From the NCBI GenBank assembly GCA_002343715.1, contig DDSA01000198.1:1-6905 (forward strand): DNA of 6,905 bases. Direction: 5' to 3'. This document shows positions 1 to 6,090 of this stretch, piece after piece (positions within the stretch are counted from its first letter, which is position 1; every line of letters begins with the position of its first letter). A program made the translations under genes and the position numbers. This DNA comes from Phycisphaerales bacterium UBA2402. Its GTDB lineage: Bacteria; Planctomycetota; Phycisphaerae; Phycisphaerales; UBA1924. The notes beneath the pieces were generated by a model. That model saw only the letters and a list, made by a program, of their open reading frames with translations. It ran no database searches and was not told the origin of the DNA.

Positions 1-425
1 CTCCCCGGCGCCTCCGCCAGCGCCTCCGCCAGCGTCACCAGAAACGCCCCGCTCGCGCACCACAGCGCATGCCCCGCCTGCGCCCGCCGCCCCTCGAAAC
101 TGCCCAGGCGCCCCGCCGCGTTGTTGTGCCAGTAGTGCCGCTGCGCCTCGTGCGACTCGCACACGTTCGTGCCCGCCAAGAACGTGAACGCCACATCCTC
201 GCCGGCGTTCGTATAGCTCGATTGCTGCAACGCCCGCTCGCACACGATCCGCTTGGTCGTCGTCCCGCTGATCGAGGCCACCACGCCCGTCACAATGGCC
301 AGGTCTGTCGCGTTTGGAGCCGGCCACGACTGAAACCGAACCGCCGCGCCATACTCCACGCCGTCGACCTCCAACGGCGGATCCAGCCGGCACCACGCCC
401 CGTAGCTCTGACGCTCGAAACCCAT
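1..425 (-). CDS. Hypothetical tail-tip region protein, 3' end cut by window edge
   Basis: I do not recognise this protein. Reading the minus strand from the ATG at 425-423 gives 141 codons with no stop before the window edge, so the C-terminus is missing. It begins MGFERQSYGAWCRLDPPLEV and is rich in Trp, Tyr and Cys, with several short beta-prone stretches and no signal peptide. Near the edge a 12-base unit is tandemly repeated twice (9-32) and encodes ALAEALAE. The ATG shares one base with the TGA of the preceding 618-residue gene (TGATG), and a GGGGGAGG ribosome binding site lies 8 bases upstream of it, so translation is probably coupled. Being last in the cassette after the tape measure, it is likely a tail-tip or fibre component. 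That role is inference from position only. The open frame itself is secure. Confidence 0.72.
   Translation of the reverse strand, partial: MGFERQSYGAWCRLDPPLEVDGVEYGAAVRFQSWPAPNATDLAIVTGVVASISGTTTKRIVCERALQQSSYTNAGEDVAFTFLAGTNVCESHEAQRHYWHNNAAGRLGSFEGRRAQAGHALWCASGAFLVTLAEALAEAPG
9..32. repeat. Two tandem 12-base units inside a coding frame
   Basis: The unit CGCCTCCGCCAG occurs twice in a row on the plus strand. The unit length is a multiple of three, so on the minus strand it encodes a repeated four-residue ALAE block in the partial left-edge gene. It may be a small slippage duplication. No other function is suggested. Confidence 0.6.
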
Positions 426-2281
426 CAGCCAAACCTCCCCCGCACCCACGCCGCCAGGCTCGCGTCGCCCGGCTCCGTCAGGTCGATGCTCGTGATCGCC
501 ATGTCGGCGCTCGTCCACCTCGAGCTCGCCCGCCCAAACGCCCCGCCGTTGTGCTGGTAGGCATACGGCTGCATCCCACCCGTCAGCCGGTAGGGCAGCG
601 CGGCCAACCCATCAGGCAGCGCCCCGCCCAGCCCGTCCGTCTTGGTCAGCCAACCCGCCACCTCCGTCGGCAATCCCCCCATCTCCGGGTCCGTGCTCGC
701 GTCGCTCCGCAGATCCGGCCCACCGTCCGCGCTCAAATCCATCCCTTGGGCCACGAAAGCCCCCGGCACGATCCGCTGGTGCTCGTGCCCATCCCCATCC
801 GTCCACGTCACCCGTTGGCCCCACACCGGCCCCGCCCACGGCTCCACCGTCGCCACGCCCGTCAACGACGGCACCGACTGCACAAACCCGCCCAGCAGCG
901 AAAACACCGACGGCCCGCCCCCCGGCTTGCGCTCCAACACATACGCCGTCCCCAACGGCGTCGACACCCAGGCCACCTTCTGCCGCAACAGCCAATCCGC
1001 CCGGTGCCAGATCCCCGACCACCACGCCACGTTCGCCCCATCGTCCGGCAGGAAATCCGCCGCCCCGAAATACCCCACCTTGTCCCCCAGCGCGAACCCG
1101 TCACAGCTCCCCGGCTTCCAGCACCACTCCCCGCGGTACGTCGCAAAGCCCGTCGAGTCCACCACCGCGCACCGATGGTCGCCATCGTGCGCATAGCTCC
1201 CGCTCGCCTCCACGTACGAATGCGCGCAGCTCCCCGCGAACGCCAGCCGCCACGTGTCGCTCGCCGTCGCCTCGGGGTGAAACGTCACCACAGCCTTCGT
1301 GTACGTCGTCCCAATCCCCAGCCCCCGCAGATCCAGCGTCGTCTCCCAAGCCCGCGCCCCTGTGTCCACCGTCACCAACCGCGGCGCCCCATCATACACC
1401 TCGAGCACATCCACCATCGGTCCCGCCGTCGCTCCGTTGAACAACTGCGCCGTGATGGCCCCCTCCAACATCCCCGGCCACAACACCCGCGTCGAGTTGC
1501 CATCCGTGTCGAGCAGCTCGTGCACCGCGTCCGTCGTGAACTCCACCCCCACCCGCCGCGTGAACGCCGTCTCCTTGGCCGCCACCACATGCAGCCAATG
1601 CGCCCCCATCAACAGCTCGAACCGCACATCGCAGTAGTACTTCCCGTCCACCGGCGGGTTCGCCAGGTCGATGGGCTCCCGCGCGCTCCCGCAACCGATG
1701 CTCACCTCCACGTCAAACGTCACATCGTCCGAGTCCTCGCTGGCCGGCGGGTGGATCTTCGTGATCATCGGCCGGTTCTTCCCGCTCAACGCCGACGGCG
1801 ACGCATACACCACCTCCGCCCCCACCGGCATCGAACACACCACATCCCCCGACACAAGGCGACCCGGGTTCGGCCCCTTCAGCGTCAACCGCTTCGCCCC
1901 CGGCACCGCCGTGATCTCATACGTCCAGCTCTGGCTCGCGTTCTGCCCCGCCGACGTCGCAAACACCACATTGCTCTCAACCTGCCCGTGGCCCGCGTGG
2001 GCCAACACCGCCAGCCCGCTCTGGATGCGATTCACATCCGCCACCCGCAACTTGTTCGCCGCCGGCAACCGATCCCCCCGGCCCTCCCCATGCGGCACAT
2101 CAAAGCCCAGCAGCTTGCACACGTTGTGCGTGGCCTCCTTCGAGCACCCCGCACACGCCCCCTCGATCACCTTCTTTTTCGTCAAGCTCGGCGACCACGC
2201 CGGCCAATGCAGGCTGCGTTCCCCGTCCGTCGCCACGCGGGCCACGTCGCTCTTCGCGCTCCAGCCCCCGAACATCGCCAC
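425..2281 (-). CDS. Large hypothetical virion protein after the tape measure (618 aa), probable tail tip
   Basis: The family is not recognised. It is the largest frame after the tape measure, the position where siphoviruses encode tail-tip, baseplate or receptor-contact proteins, and that is the inferred role. It is rich in Trp (21) and Cys (10), predominantly beta-prone, and has no signal peptide or membrane segment. An N-terminal cluster C43-x2-C46-x5-H52-x2-C55 resembles a small metal-binding knuckle. Residues 384-430 hold a dense Trp/Cys patch (GEWCWKPGSC, then AWWSGIWHRADW). The motif KLRVADVNRIQSGL (77-90) resembles the LN-type motif of the preceding small protein. I chose the GTG at 2281 because GAGGG lies 7 bases upstream. 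An ATG two codons later is the alternative. The stop shares one base with the next start, and the preceding stop is 3 bases upstream. Confidence 0.8.
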   Translation of the reverse strand: MAMFGGWSAKSDVARVATDGERSLHWPAWSPSLTKKKVIEGACAGCSKEATHNVCKLLGFDVPHGEGRGDRLPAANKLRVADVNRIQSGLAVLAHAGHGQVESNVVFATSAGQNASQSWTYEITAVPGAKRLTLKGPNPGRLVSGDVVCSMPVGAEVVYASPSALSGKNRPMITKIHPPASEDSDDVTFDVEVSIGCGSAREPIDLANPPVDGKYYCDVRFELLMGAHWLHVVAAKETAFTRRVGVEFTTDAVHELLDTDGNSTRVLWPGMLEGAITAQLFNGATAGPMVDVLEVYDGAPRLVTVDTGARAWETTLDLRGLGIGTTYTKAVVTFHPEATASDTWRLAFAGSCAHSYVEASGSYAHDGDHRCAVVDSTGFATYRGEWCWKPGSCDGFALGDKVGYFGAADFLPDDGANVAWWSGIWHRADWLLRQKVAWVSTPLGTAYVLERKPGGGPSVFSLLGGFVQSVPSLTGVATVEPWAGPVWGQRVTWTDGDGHEHQRIVPGAFVAQGMDLSADGGPDLRSDASTDPEMGGLPTEVAGWLTKTDGLGGALPDGLAALPYRLTGGMQPYAYQHNGGAFGRASSRWTSADMAITSIDLTEPGDASLAAWVRGRFG

Positions 2282-2284
2282 GCG

Positions 2285-2521
2285 TCAACCCTCGCTGAAA
2301 AACCGCACGTAACCAACCACCATCGGATCCCCCGCCCCCACCGTCGCGCCGCCGCCCCCGCGCATGGCCGGCGTCACCTGCTGCGCACCTCGAAACCCCA
2401 TCATCTGGTTCAACACACGCACAGGCCCGTTCAGCTTCTCCGCCGACATCGGATCGCCCGGCCGCCATTCCGGCAACGCCCGCTCGCCCGTTGGTCCCTG
2501 CTGCCCTGGTCCCTTGCTCAT
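2285..2521 (-). CDS. Small Gly/Pro-rich hypothetical phage protein (78 aa)
   Basis: A 78-residue protein whose ATG overlaps the preceding stop by four bases (ATGA), implying translational coupling, since no strong ribosome binding site is visible. Residues 4-15 contain three collagen-like Gly-X-Y triplets (GQQ GPT GER). Residues 18-40 carry WRPGDPMSAEKLN followed by VRVLNQM. From memory, similar 'W.PGDP.sA..lN..v..lN' segments occur near the N-termini of phage tail-fibre, tip or collar proteins. A Gly-rich linker (GGGGATVGAG) precedes the end FFSEG. It is too short to be a fibre itself, and may be an adaptor or a detached N-terminal segment for the 618-residue protein that follows 3 bases downstream. 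Coding is supported by tight packing on both sides. Function is not assigned. Confidence 0.65.
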   Translation of the reverse strand: MSKGPGQQGPTGERALPEWRPGDPMSAEKLNGPVRVLNQMMGFRGAQQVTPAMRGGGGATVGAGDPMVVGYVRFFSEG

Positions 2522-3279
2522 GTCAGACTCAACCCCGCGTGGTTTCCGGGCCCGTACTGCTCGTATTCGATGATGCCCACCCCATCCACCAGATCGGCCG
2601 GCGGCCGCCCGCTGTCCGGGTCAATCCAGTACGCGACCGGCGCCCACCCATAGGGATTGTACGTGAACTCATAGCGCACATCGTACGTCGTGCCGCCGTC
2701 CTTCGTGTTCGCCTCCAGGTTGGTGAACATCACCGTGCCAGCCGGGCACCCCTCAAACGTCGCGTTGTTAGTCGTCCCCACCAGCGTGATCGCCCGCGTC
2801 AACGGCCGCGCGTTCTCGCGCCGCTCGTACGTCAGCACCACCACCGGCCGCTGCACATCCATCTCGGCCACCTGCGGGATGCCGTTGTGCGTCACCACCA
2901 TCAGGTCGCCGTTGCGGTCCTTGTTCGTCCGCACGCTGGTCAGGCTCACCCGGATCGTCTTCACCGTCGCGCCCGTGTCGTTGGCCGGGTCCGGCTGCTC
3001 TTGGGCCGTCGGCTTGCGATACACCGACGTCACCTTGGCCACCAACGCATCCAGCATCACCACATCCTGATCCACCACCTTAAGGTACTCGTAGCCCGTC
3101 ACCGGGCACGCCGCGCCGTACGCAGGCACCCCCGTCGCCGACAGCGCCTCGAACTGCCGCTCCATGTTCGTGCCCGTGAACCCATCCACCATCTGCACAC
3201 GGGTCACCTCGTAGCCATCCGCCGTGCGGCGCAGCGTCGCCTGGTCGCTCAGATAGTCCTGCTTCACCGCCGCCGCCAT
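2518..3279 (-). CDS. Hypothetical tail protein directly after the tape measure (253 aa)
   Basis: I do not recognise the family. The gene starts 12 bases after the tape measure stop, the slot normally used for a distal tail or minor tail protein, so a tail-tip structural role is inferred. I prefer the ATG at 3279-3277, with GGGAGG 5 bases upstream. A GTG one codon earlier is too close to that site. The sequence mixes beta-prone stretches (YEVTRVQMVDGF, VDQDVVMLDALVAKVTSVY, DVRYEFTYNPYGWAPVAYWI) and lacks a signal peptide, membrane helix or catalytic motif I can name. The C-terminal part is rich in Tyr, Gly and Pro. The middle, from about residue 125, is Arg/Val/Thr-rich (MDVQRPVVVLTYERRENARP). 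The end overlaps the next ATG by four bases. I see no clear distal-tail (Dit) or tail-associated lysin signature. Confidence 0.75.
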   Translation of the reverse strand: MAAAVKQDYLSDQATLRRTADGYEVTRVQMVDGFTGTNMERQFEALSATGVPAYGAACPVTGYEYLKVVDQDVVMLDALVAKVTSVYRKPTAQEQPDPANDTGATVKTIRVSLTSVRTNKDRNGDLMVVTHNGIPQVAEMDVQRPVVVLTYERRENARPLTRAITLVGTTNNATFEGCPAGTVMFTNLEANTKDGGTTYDVRYEFTYNPYGWAPVAYWIDPDSGRPPADLVDGVGIIEYEQYGPGNHAGLSLT

Positions 3280-3291
3280 CACCGCCTCCCG

Positions 3292-4773
3292 TCAAACCGC
3301 CATCGGCGTCGCGCTGCGCTGCTGCCGCACCATCGTCGCCAACAACGCGTTCGTCTTCTTCTGCTCCGTCACCTGCTTCTCGGCCGGCTCCGTGCCGCTC
3401 ATGGCCAGGCCCTTCAGGCTGATCGCACCCAGGTTCTCGATCACACCCGCCAGCTGCGTCTTGTTCGACTTTGCCGCAGCCGCATCGCCGGCCTTCGCCC
3501 CCCCCATCTTCTCCTCGTCGGCCGCGTCCCCAAACTCCGCCGCCGCCGCCTTGGCCGCCTCGCCCGCCCCGCCGCTCGAGGCGTTCAAGAACGCATCCGC
3601 CCACTTCTGCCCCGTGCCCGCCCCCAAGCCGTCCCAGTTCTTCGAGAACGCATCGATGGCATCGGCGCCCATGTTGTCCCACGTGCCCTGGTCTACCTTC
3701 GTCGCGTTGATCGCGTCGTTGATCAACCCCAGGCCCTGCTTCGCCGCCGCCACCGCCTCGTCGCTCGGCCCCAGCGGAAACGGCAACTGATCCATCACCG
3801 CGATGGCATTATCCACCAACGAGTACAGCCCCTCCAGCACCGTCAGCTGGATGGTCGACATCGTGCCGCCGATGCCCGCACCAATCACCGTCAGGCCATT
3901 GATGATCAGGCCCGGAATGTTGCTCACCACATCCCACACCGCACCCGCGCCGCCCAGGATGCCCGCCGTCGTGTCCTGGATCCATCCCTGCAAGCTCGAA
4001 TCGCCCGCAATCGACCCGATGAAGTACGCCGCCTTGTTCGCCGCGTCCTCGATGGCCGGCGACAACGCGATGGCGAACTGGTTCCCCAGCCCCTCCACCG
4101 ACGCCCACAACCGGCTGATCGCATCGTTCGCGCCCTCCACCTTGGCCGCGTCGATCCGGCTGAACGAAATCCCCAGAGCATCCGCATCCCGCGCGGCCTC
4201 GGCCAACGCCGCCGGCCCCGTCGCCAGGAACGCCGTCAACCCGCTGCCCGACCGCCCGAACAACTGCATCCCCACCGACGCCCGCATGGCCGGGCTCTCG
4301 ATCCCCGCCAACGCCGACGACACCATCCCAATCCGCTGCTCGAAACTCGCCCCCGCGAACGCCTTCGCATTAATCCCCAGCTTACCCAGCGCACCCGCCG
4401 CCAGGTTGCTGCCCCTCTCCACCTCGCCGCTGAACCGATTGAACCGCTCGAGGGCTCCCGTCAGCTGCTCGCTGCTCACCCCCGCCAGCTCTGCCCCGTG
4501 CTGCAACGCAATGAAGCCCTCCGTGCTCGCCCCCACACGGTCGGCCGTCTTGGCCAGCTCATCCATGTTCTGCATCGACTGCGCCGTCTGATACGCCAGC
4601 CCGGCCACCGCCGCGCCCACCGCCGCGATCCCCGCCGTCAACCCACGGCTGATCGTCGTCCCGATGAAGCCCGACTTGAACTTCTTCCAGTCGCGCTCAA
4701 TCGCCGCCAGGCCCTTCTTGAACTTGTCCGCCTTGGCCACCACCGACACAGCCAGCGAGCCCACGAATGCCAT
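3292..4773 (-). CDS. Phage tail tape measure protein (493 aa)
   Basis: The tape measure protein fills the growing tail tube, sets tail length and leaves at infection. The N-terminus VVAKADKFKKGLAAIERDWK is a typical start for the family. A hydrophobic, Ala/Gly-rich segment follows (residues 43-64), as in other tape measure proteins. The segment PAMRASVGMQLFGRSGSGL (161-179) contains the MQLFGRSG motif recurrent in siphovirus tape measures. A second hydrophobic stretch (286-330) and an Ala-rich, charged C-terminal region (400-480) complete it. At 493 residues it is short for the family (lambda gpH is 853), suggesting a short tail. The ATG has GGAGG 8 bases upstream. That site overlaps the edge of the structured repeat separating this gene from the chaperone genes, and the position after the G/T chaperone pair is canonical. 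No peptidase or lysozyme insertion is seen. Confidence 0.92.
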   Translation of the reverse strand: MAFVGSLAVSVVAKADKFKKGLAAIERDWKKFKSGFIGTTISRGLTAGIAAVGAAVAGLAYQTAQSMQNMDELAKTADRVGASTEGFIALQHGAELAGVSSEQLTGALERFNRFSGEVERGSNLAAGALGKLGINAKAFAGASFEQRIGMVSSALAGIESPAMRASVGMQLFGRSGSGLTAFLATGPAALAEAARDADALGISFSRIDAAKVEGANDAISRLWASVEGLGNQFAIALSPAIEDAANKAAYFIGSIAGDSSLQGWIQDTTAGILGGAGAVWDVVSNIPGLIINGLTVIGAGIGGTMSTIQLTVLEGLYSLVDNAIAVMDQLPFPLGPSDEAVAAAKQGLGLINDAINATKVDQGTWDNMGADAIDAFSKNWDGLGAGTGQKWADAFLNASSGGAGEAAKAAAAEFGDAADEEKMGGAKAGDAAAAKSNKTQLAGVIENLGAISLKGLAMSGTEPAEKQVTEQKKTNALLATMVRQQRSATPMAV

Positions 4774-4787
4774 CGCTCAAGCCTCCG
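4774..4787 (-). promoter_or_regulatory. Ribosome binding site of the tape measure gene, overlapping the repeat edge
   Basis: Minus-strand GGAGG at 4786-4782 lies 8 bases before the ATG and begins at the end of the structured repeat. The flanking bases can form GCCT-CGG-AGGC, which would partly occlude the site. That folding is a prediction. Confidence 0.6.
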
Positions 4788-4849
4788 AGGCCGCCATTGC
4801 GGCCGAGTCACGCCGAAGCTCGCGCAGCGAGCGAAGGCGGATCATCCCT
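4785..4849 (-). repeat. Structured intergenic repeat, copy A (65 bases)
   Basis: This element aligns along its whole length with 6091-6151. The plus-strand 5' 30 bases differ at only two positions, and the last 14 bases, GGCGGATCATCCCT, are identical. On the minus strand it contains the chaperone TGA stop within GGGATGATCC. Next comes an outer CGCC/GGCG stem (4836-4839 with 4811-4814) enclosing a 6-bp hairpin GCTCGC-TGC-GCGAGC, then a second hairpin GGCCGC-AATG-GCGGCC. It ends in the tape measure ribosome binding site. There is no U-tract, so it is not a classical intrinsic terminator. It could be a REP-like extragenic palindromic element, an RNA processing or stability element, or a recombination spacer. 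I do not recognise a named family. Confidence 0.8.
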
Positions 4850-5177
4850 GCTCCTGAACCACCGGCCGACCCAGCAACCGCCGCAAATGCGCGTGGGCCT
4901 CCTCCGGCGTCATCTCCCGATCTTCCTCCACCTCAAAGTCCGGCATGAAATCCGCCGCCTTCTTCCGCGGCCCCTTGCTCAACAGGTTCGCCACCAACGA
5001 ACACAGAATCCCGTTCCGCAGGTCCGCCCGCACATCCCCGAACGGCTCCATCGCGAAAAACGCCTGCCAGTACACGAACTCCTTCGAGCTCACCTCCGCC
5101 TGGCACCGCGCCACGCTCATCCCCAGATGAGCCGCCAACCGGAACCAAAACCGCAGCTCCGGTCGGCCCCTCAGTTT
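4842..5177 (-). CDS. Tail assembly chaperone T domain (DUF4035-like), expressed as -1 frameshift extension
   Basis: This is the T part of the G/GT tail assembly chaperone, expected to bind the tape measure and recruit tube subunits. The frame has no convincing start: it is open back through the A-rich slip site at 5180-5174, and the earliest start-like codon is a TTG at 5138 lacking a good ribosome binding site. Recognisable sequence begins before that TTG (GRPELRFWFR). The segment SSKEFVYWQAFFAMEPFGDV and then RADLRNGILCSLVANL and ADFMPDF match the DUF4035/minor-tail-T pattern (SS.EF.eW.ayy.lEPFG..raDlr.g...a...N, then .DFMp.f). The stretch listed covers 111 codons read after slippage. Fused to the 5171-5521 product it gives a protein of about 226 residues. 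The TGA stop falls inside the structured repeat. Upstream tube and downstream tape measure genes support the assignment. Confidence 0.85.
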   Translation of the reverse strand, partial: KLRGRPELRFWFRLAAHLGMSVARCQAEVSSKEFVYWQAFFAMEPFGDVRADLRNGILCSLVANLLSKGPRKKAADFMPDFEVEEDREMTPEEAHAHLRRLLGRPVVQEQG

Positions 5178-5182
5178 TTTTC
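5115..5182 (-). promoter_or_regulatory. Programmed -1 ribosomal frameshift signal
   Basis: On the minus strand the heptamer A AAA AAC (5180-5174) sits in the correct phase of the upstream frame (GAA AAA AAC) and is followed at once by TGA (5173-5171). After a 6-base spacer, a 10-bp stem pairs 5167-5158 with 5143-5134 around a 14-base loop, with one G-U pair. Immediately downstream a second hairpin, GCTCATC-TGGG-GATGAGC, has a 7-bp stem (5132-5126 with 5121-5115). Heptamer, spacer and stem fit the known design of -1 frameshift sites in tail chaperone genes. I cannot calculate stability or frameshift efficiency. Confidence 0.88.
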
Positions 5183-5521
5183 CGCCTCCTCCTCATCCTT
5201 CGGCCCCATCCCACTCAGGCGCATCGCCGCCTCCACCAGCGGCTCCAGCGGCGCCGCCGGCAGATACGACACAGCCTCCACCTTGTCCTTCGGGATCAGC
5301 GGCTTGCCGGCCTCGTCATGGCAACACGCCTGCAACAGGCGCGCGCGAAACAACACCGGCAACGGCCACGGCTTGGCTGTCTTGCGCCGCTGCGACTCAA
5401 CCTCGAACTCATCGCGCTGCCCGCCCGTCATCCCGCGCACACACACCTTGCCCAGGCCGGCCACCTCCACCAGCTCCTGCTCCACCTTCAGCCCCAACAG
5501 CCCATCGAACGTCACTGCCAT
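5171..5521 (-). CDS. Tail assembly chaperone, G-like zero-frame product (116 aa)
   Basis: The first of two chaperone reading frames between the tail tube and tape measure genes. The protein is expected to coat the tape measure with its frameshifted partner and to be absent from the finished tail. It begins MAVTFDGLLGLKVEQELVEV and has a beta-rich N-terminal half with VCVRGMTGGQRDEFE (27-41), like the 'v.vRgLtg.erd.fE' motif of tail chaperones. Its helical C-terminal half ends in the acidic tail KDEEEAEKN. The last codons, GAA AAA AAC TGA, form the slip site, so a fraction of ribosomes should continue into the T frame. The ATG has a GGGGG ribosome binding site about 7 bases upstream. The 47-base gap from the tube gene shows no terminator. 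Assignment rests mainly on gene order, the slip site and the T domain, as G proteins are poorly conserved. Confidence 0.85.
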   Translation of the reverse strand: MAVTFDGLLGLKVEQELVEVAGLGKVCVRGMTGGQRDEFEVESQRRKTAKPWPLPVLFRARLLQACCHDEAGKPLIPKDKVEAVSYLPAAPLEPLVEAAMRLSGMGPKDEEEAEKN

Positions 5522-5568
5522 CTCTCTGCCCCCTGTCGATTCAGTCCATCGAGTCCATCACCACAACA

Positions 5569-5970
5569 TCAGCTCGCCGGCGTGATCGCGCCCGTGATCT
5601 CCAGCGTGAAGCTCTGCTTCACCAGCTCGCCGATCGTGATCTGGTTGCCCGCCTCCACCAGGAACGCCGAGAACGACTCATTGGGCATCCCCGGCACCTC
5701 GACCGTGTAGGTCGTGGCCGCGTCGTGGATCTGGTCCCGCAGGTCCGTCGTCGGCTCCAGGTACAACTCGCCCGTGTACTGGCCCGGGTCGACGATCTGC
5801 CCCGGATACTTCACCGCGTTGCCAAACGTCCCCGCCGTCGGCGCCGCGATCCCCAGATGGTTGCCGTCCATCACCGGCCGGCTCAGCCCCGCATGGTTCA
5901 GGCTGATCAACAGCCCCAACGACGTGCTCCCCTTCTTGATCACCGTCCCCTGCGGATACGTCACAGCCAT
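5569..5970 (-). CDS. Major tail tube protein (133 aa)
   Basis: The major tail subunit, expected to form stacked hexameric rings around the tape measure. It has the usual features: a Gly-rich N-terminal part (TYPQGTVIKKGSTSLGLLIS), a flexible central loop, and a C-terminal beta segment ending IGELVKQSFTLEITGAITPA, which resembles the end of siphovirus tube proteins. There is no signal peptide or membrane helix. At 133 residues it is near the lower end of the family range (the lambda gpV tube domain is about 160), and no C-terminal Ig-like domain is attached. The ATG has GAGGTGA ending about 7 bases upstream. It follows a 179-base leader holding a structured repeat and hairpin, which may allow separate regulation of this highly needed protein. 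It is followed by the chaperone pair, as is standard. Confidence 0.82.
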   Translation of the reverse strand: MAVTYPQGTVIKKGSTSLGLLISLNHAGLSRPVMDGNHLGIAAPTAGTFGNAVKYPGQIVDPGQYTGELYLEPTTDLRDQIHDAATTYTVEVPGMPNESFSAFLVEAGNQITIGELVKQSFTLEITGAITPAS

Positions 5971-6037
5971 CGCCTGTCACCTCGCGTGAAGTTCAACACC
6001 CCGCCACCTCACGCGCAGCCCATCGTGGCACCGTCAA

Positions 6038-6053
6038 CCCCCAACCCACCCCC
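6038..6053 (-). other. G-rich tract in the tail tube gene leader
   Basis: The minus strand reads GGGGGTGGGTTGGGGG. It has three G-runs with very short spacers and lies directly after the terminator-like hairpin. A three-tier quadruplex would need a fourth run from the hairpin across a long loop. A two-tier form could use only these bases. Functional relevance is speculative. Confidence 0.35.
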
Positions 6054-6087
6054 AAACACAAAGGGCCCCGGCATGATGCCGAGGCCC
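6051..6087 (-). terminator. Possible intrinsic terminator or attenuator before the tail tube gene
   Basis: On the minus strand, 6087-6063 forms a GC-rich hairpin (GGGCCTCGGCAT with ATGCCGGGGCCC, one T-G pair, three- to five-base loop), followed by TTTGTGTTTGG. The T-tract is interrupted, so termination may be weak or partial. It lies in the gap between the tail completion and tail tube genes, right after repeat copy B, where partial termination could separate transcript levels. RNA mapping is needed to tell terminator from processing site. Confidence 0.45.
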
Positions 6088-6090
6088 ACC

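Noticed and set aside
314..2653. Long plus-strand open frame of 779 codons
   Set aside because: It is antisense to three well-packed minus-strand genes, is dominated by Arg, His and Pro, has no plausible domain, and arises from GC-rich codon bias on the opposite strand.
2491..4857. Long plus-strand open frame of 788 codons
   Set aside because: It is antisense to the tape measure and its neighbour, with the same Arg/His/Leu-rich low-complexity character, so it is treated as a shadow.
4842..5138. T domain as an independent gene starting at TTG 5138
   Set aside because: There is no good ribosome binding site, family-like sequence starts upstream of the TTG, and a well-formed frameshift signal explains expression better.
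6009..6037. Possible promoter with TTGACG as -35 on the minus strand before the tail tube gene
   Set aside because: No acceptable -10 element follows at 16-18 bases. A single hexamer match in GC-rich sequence is not enough.
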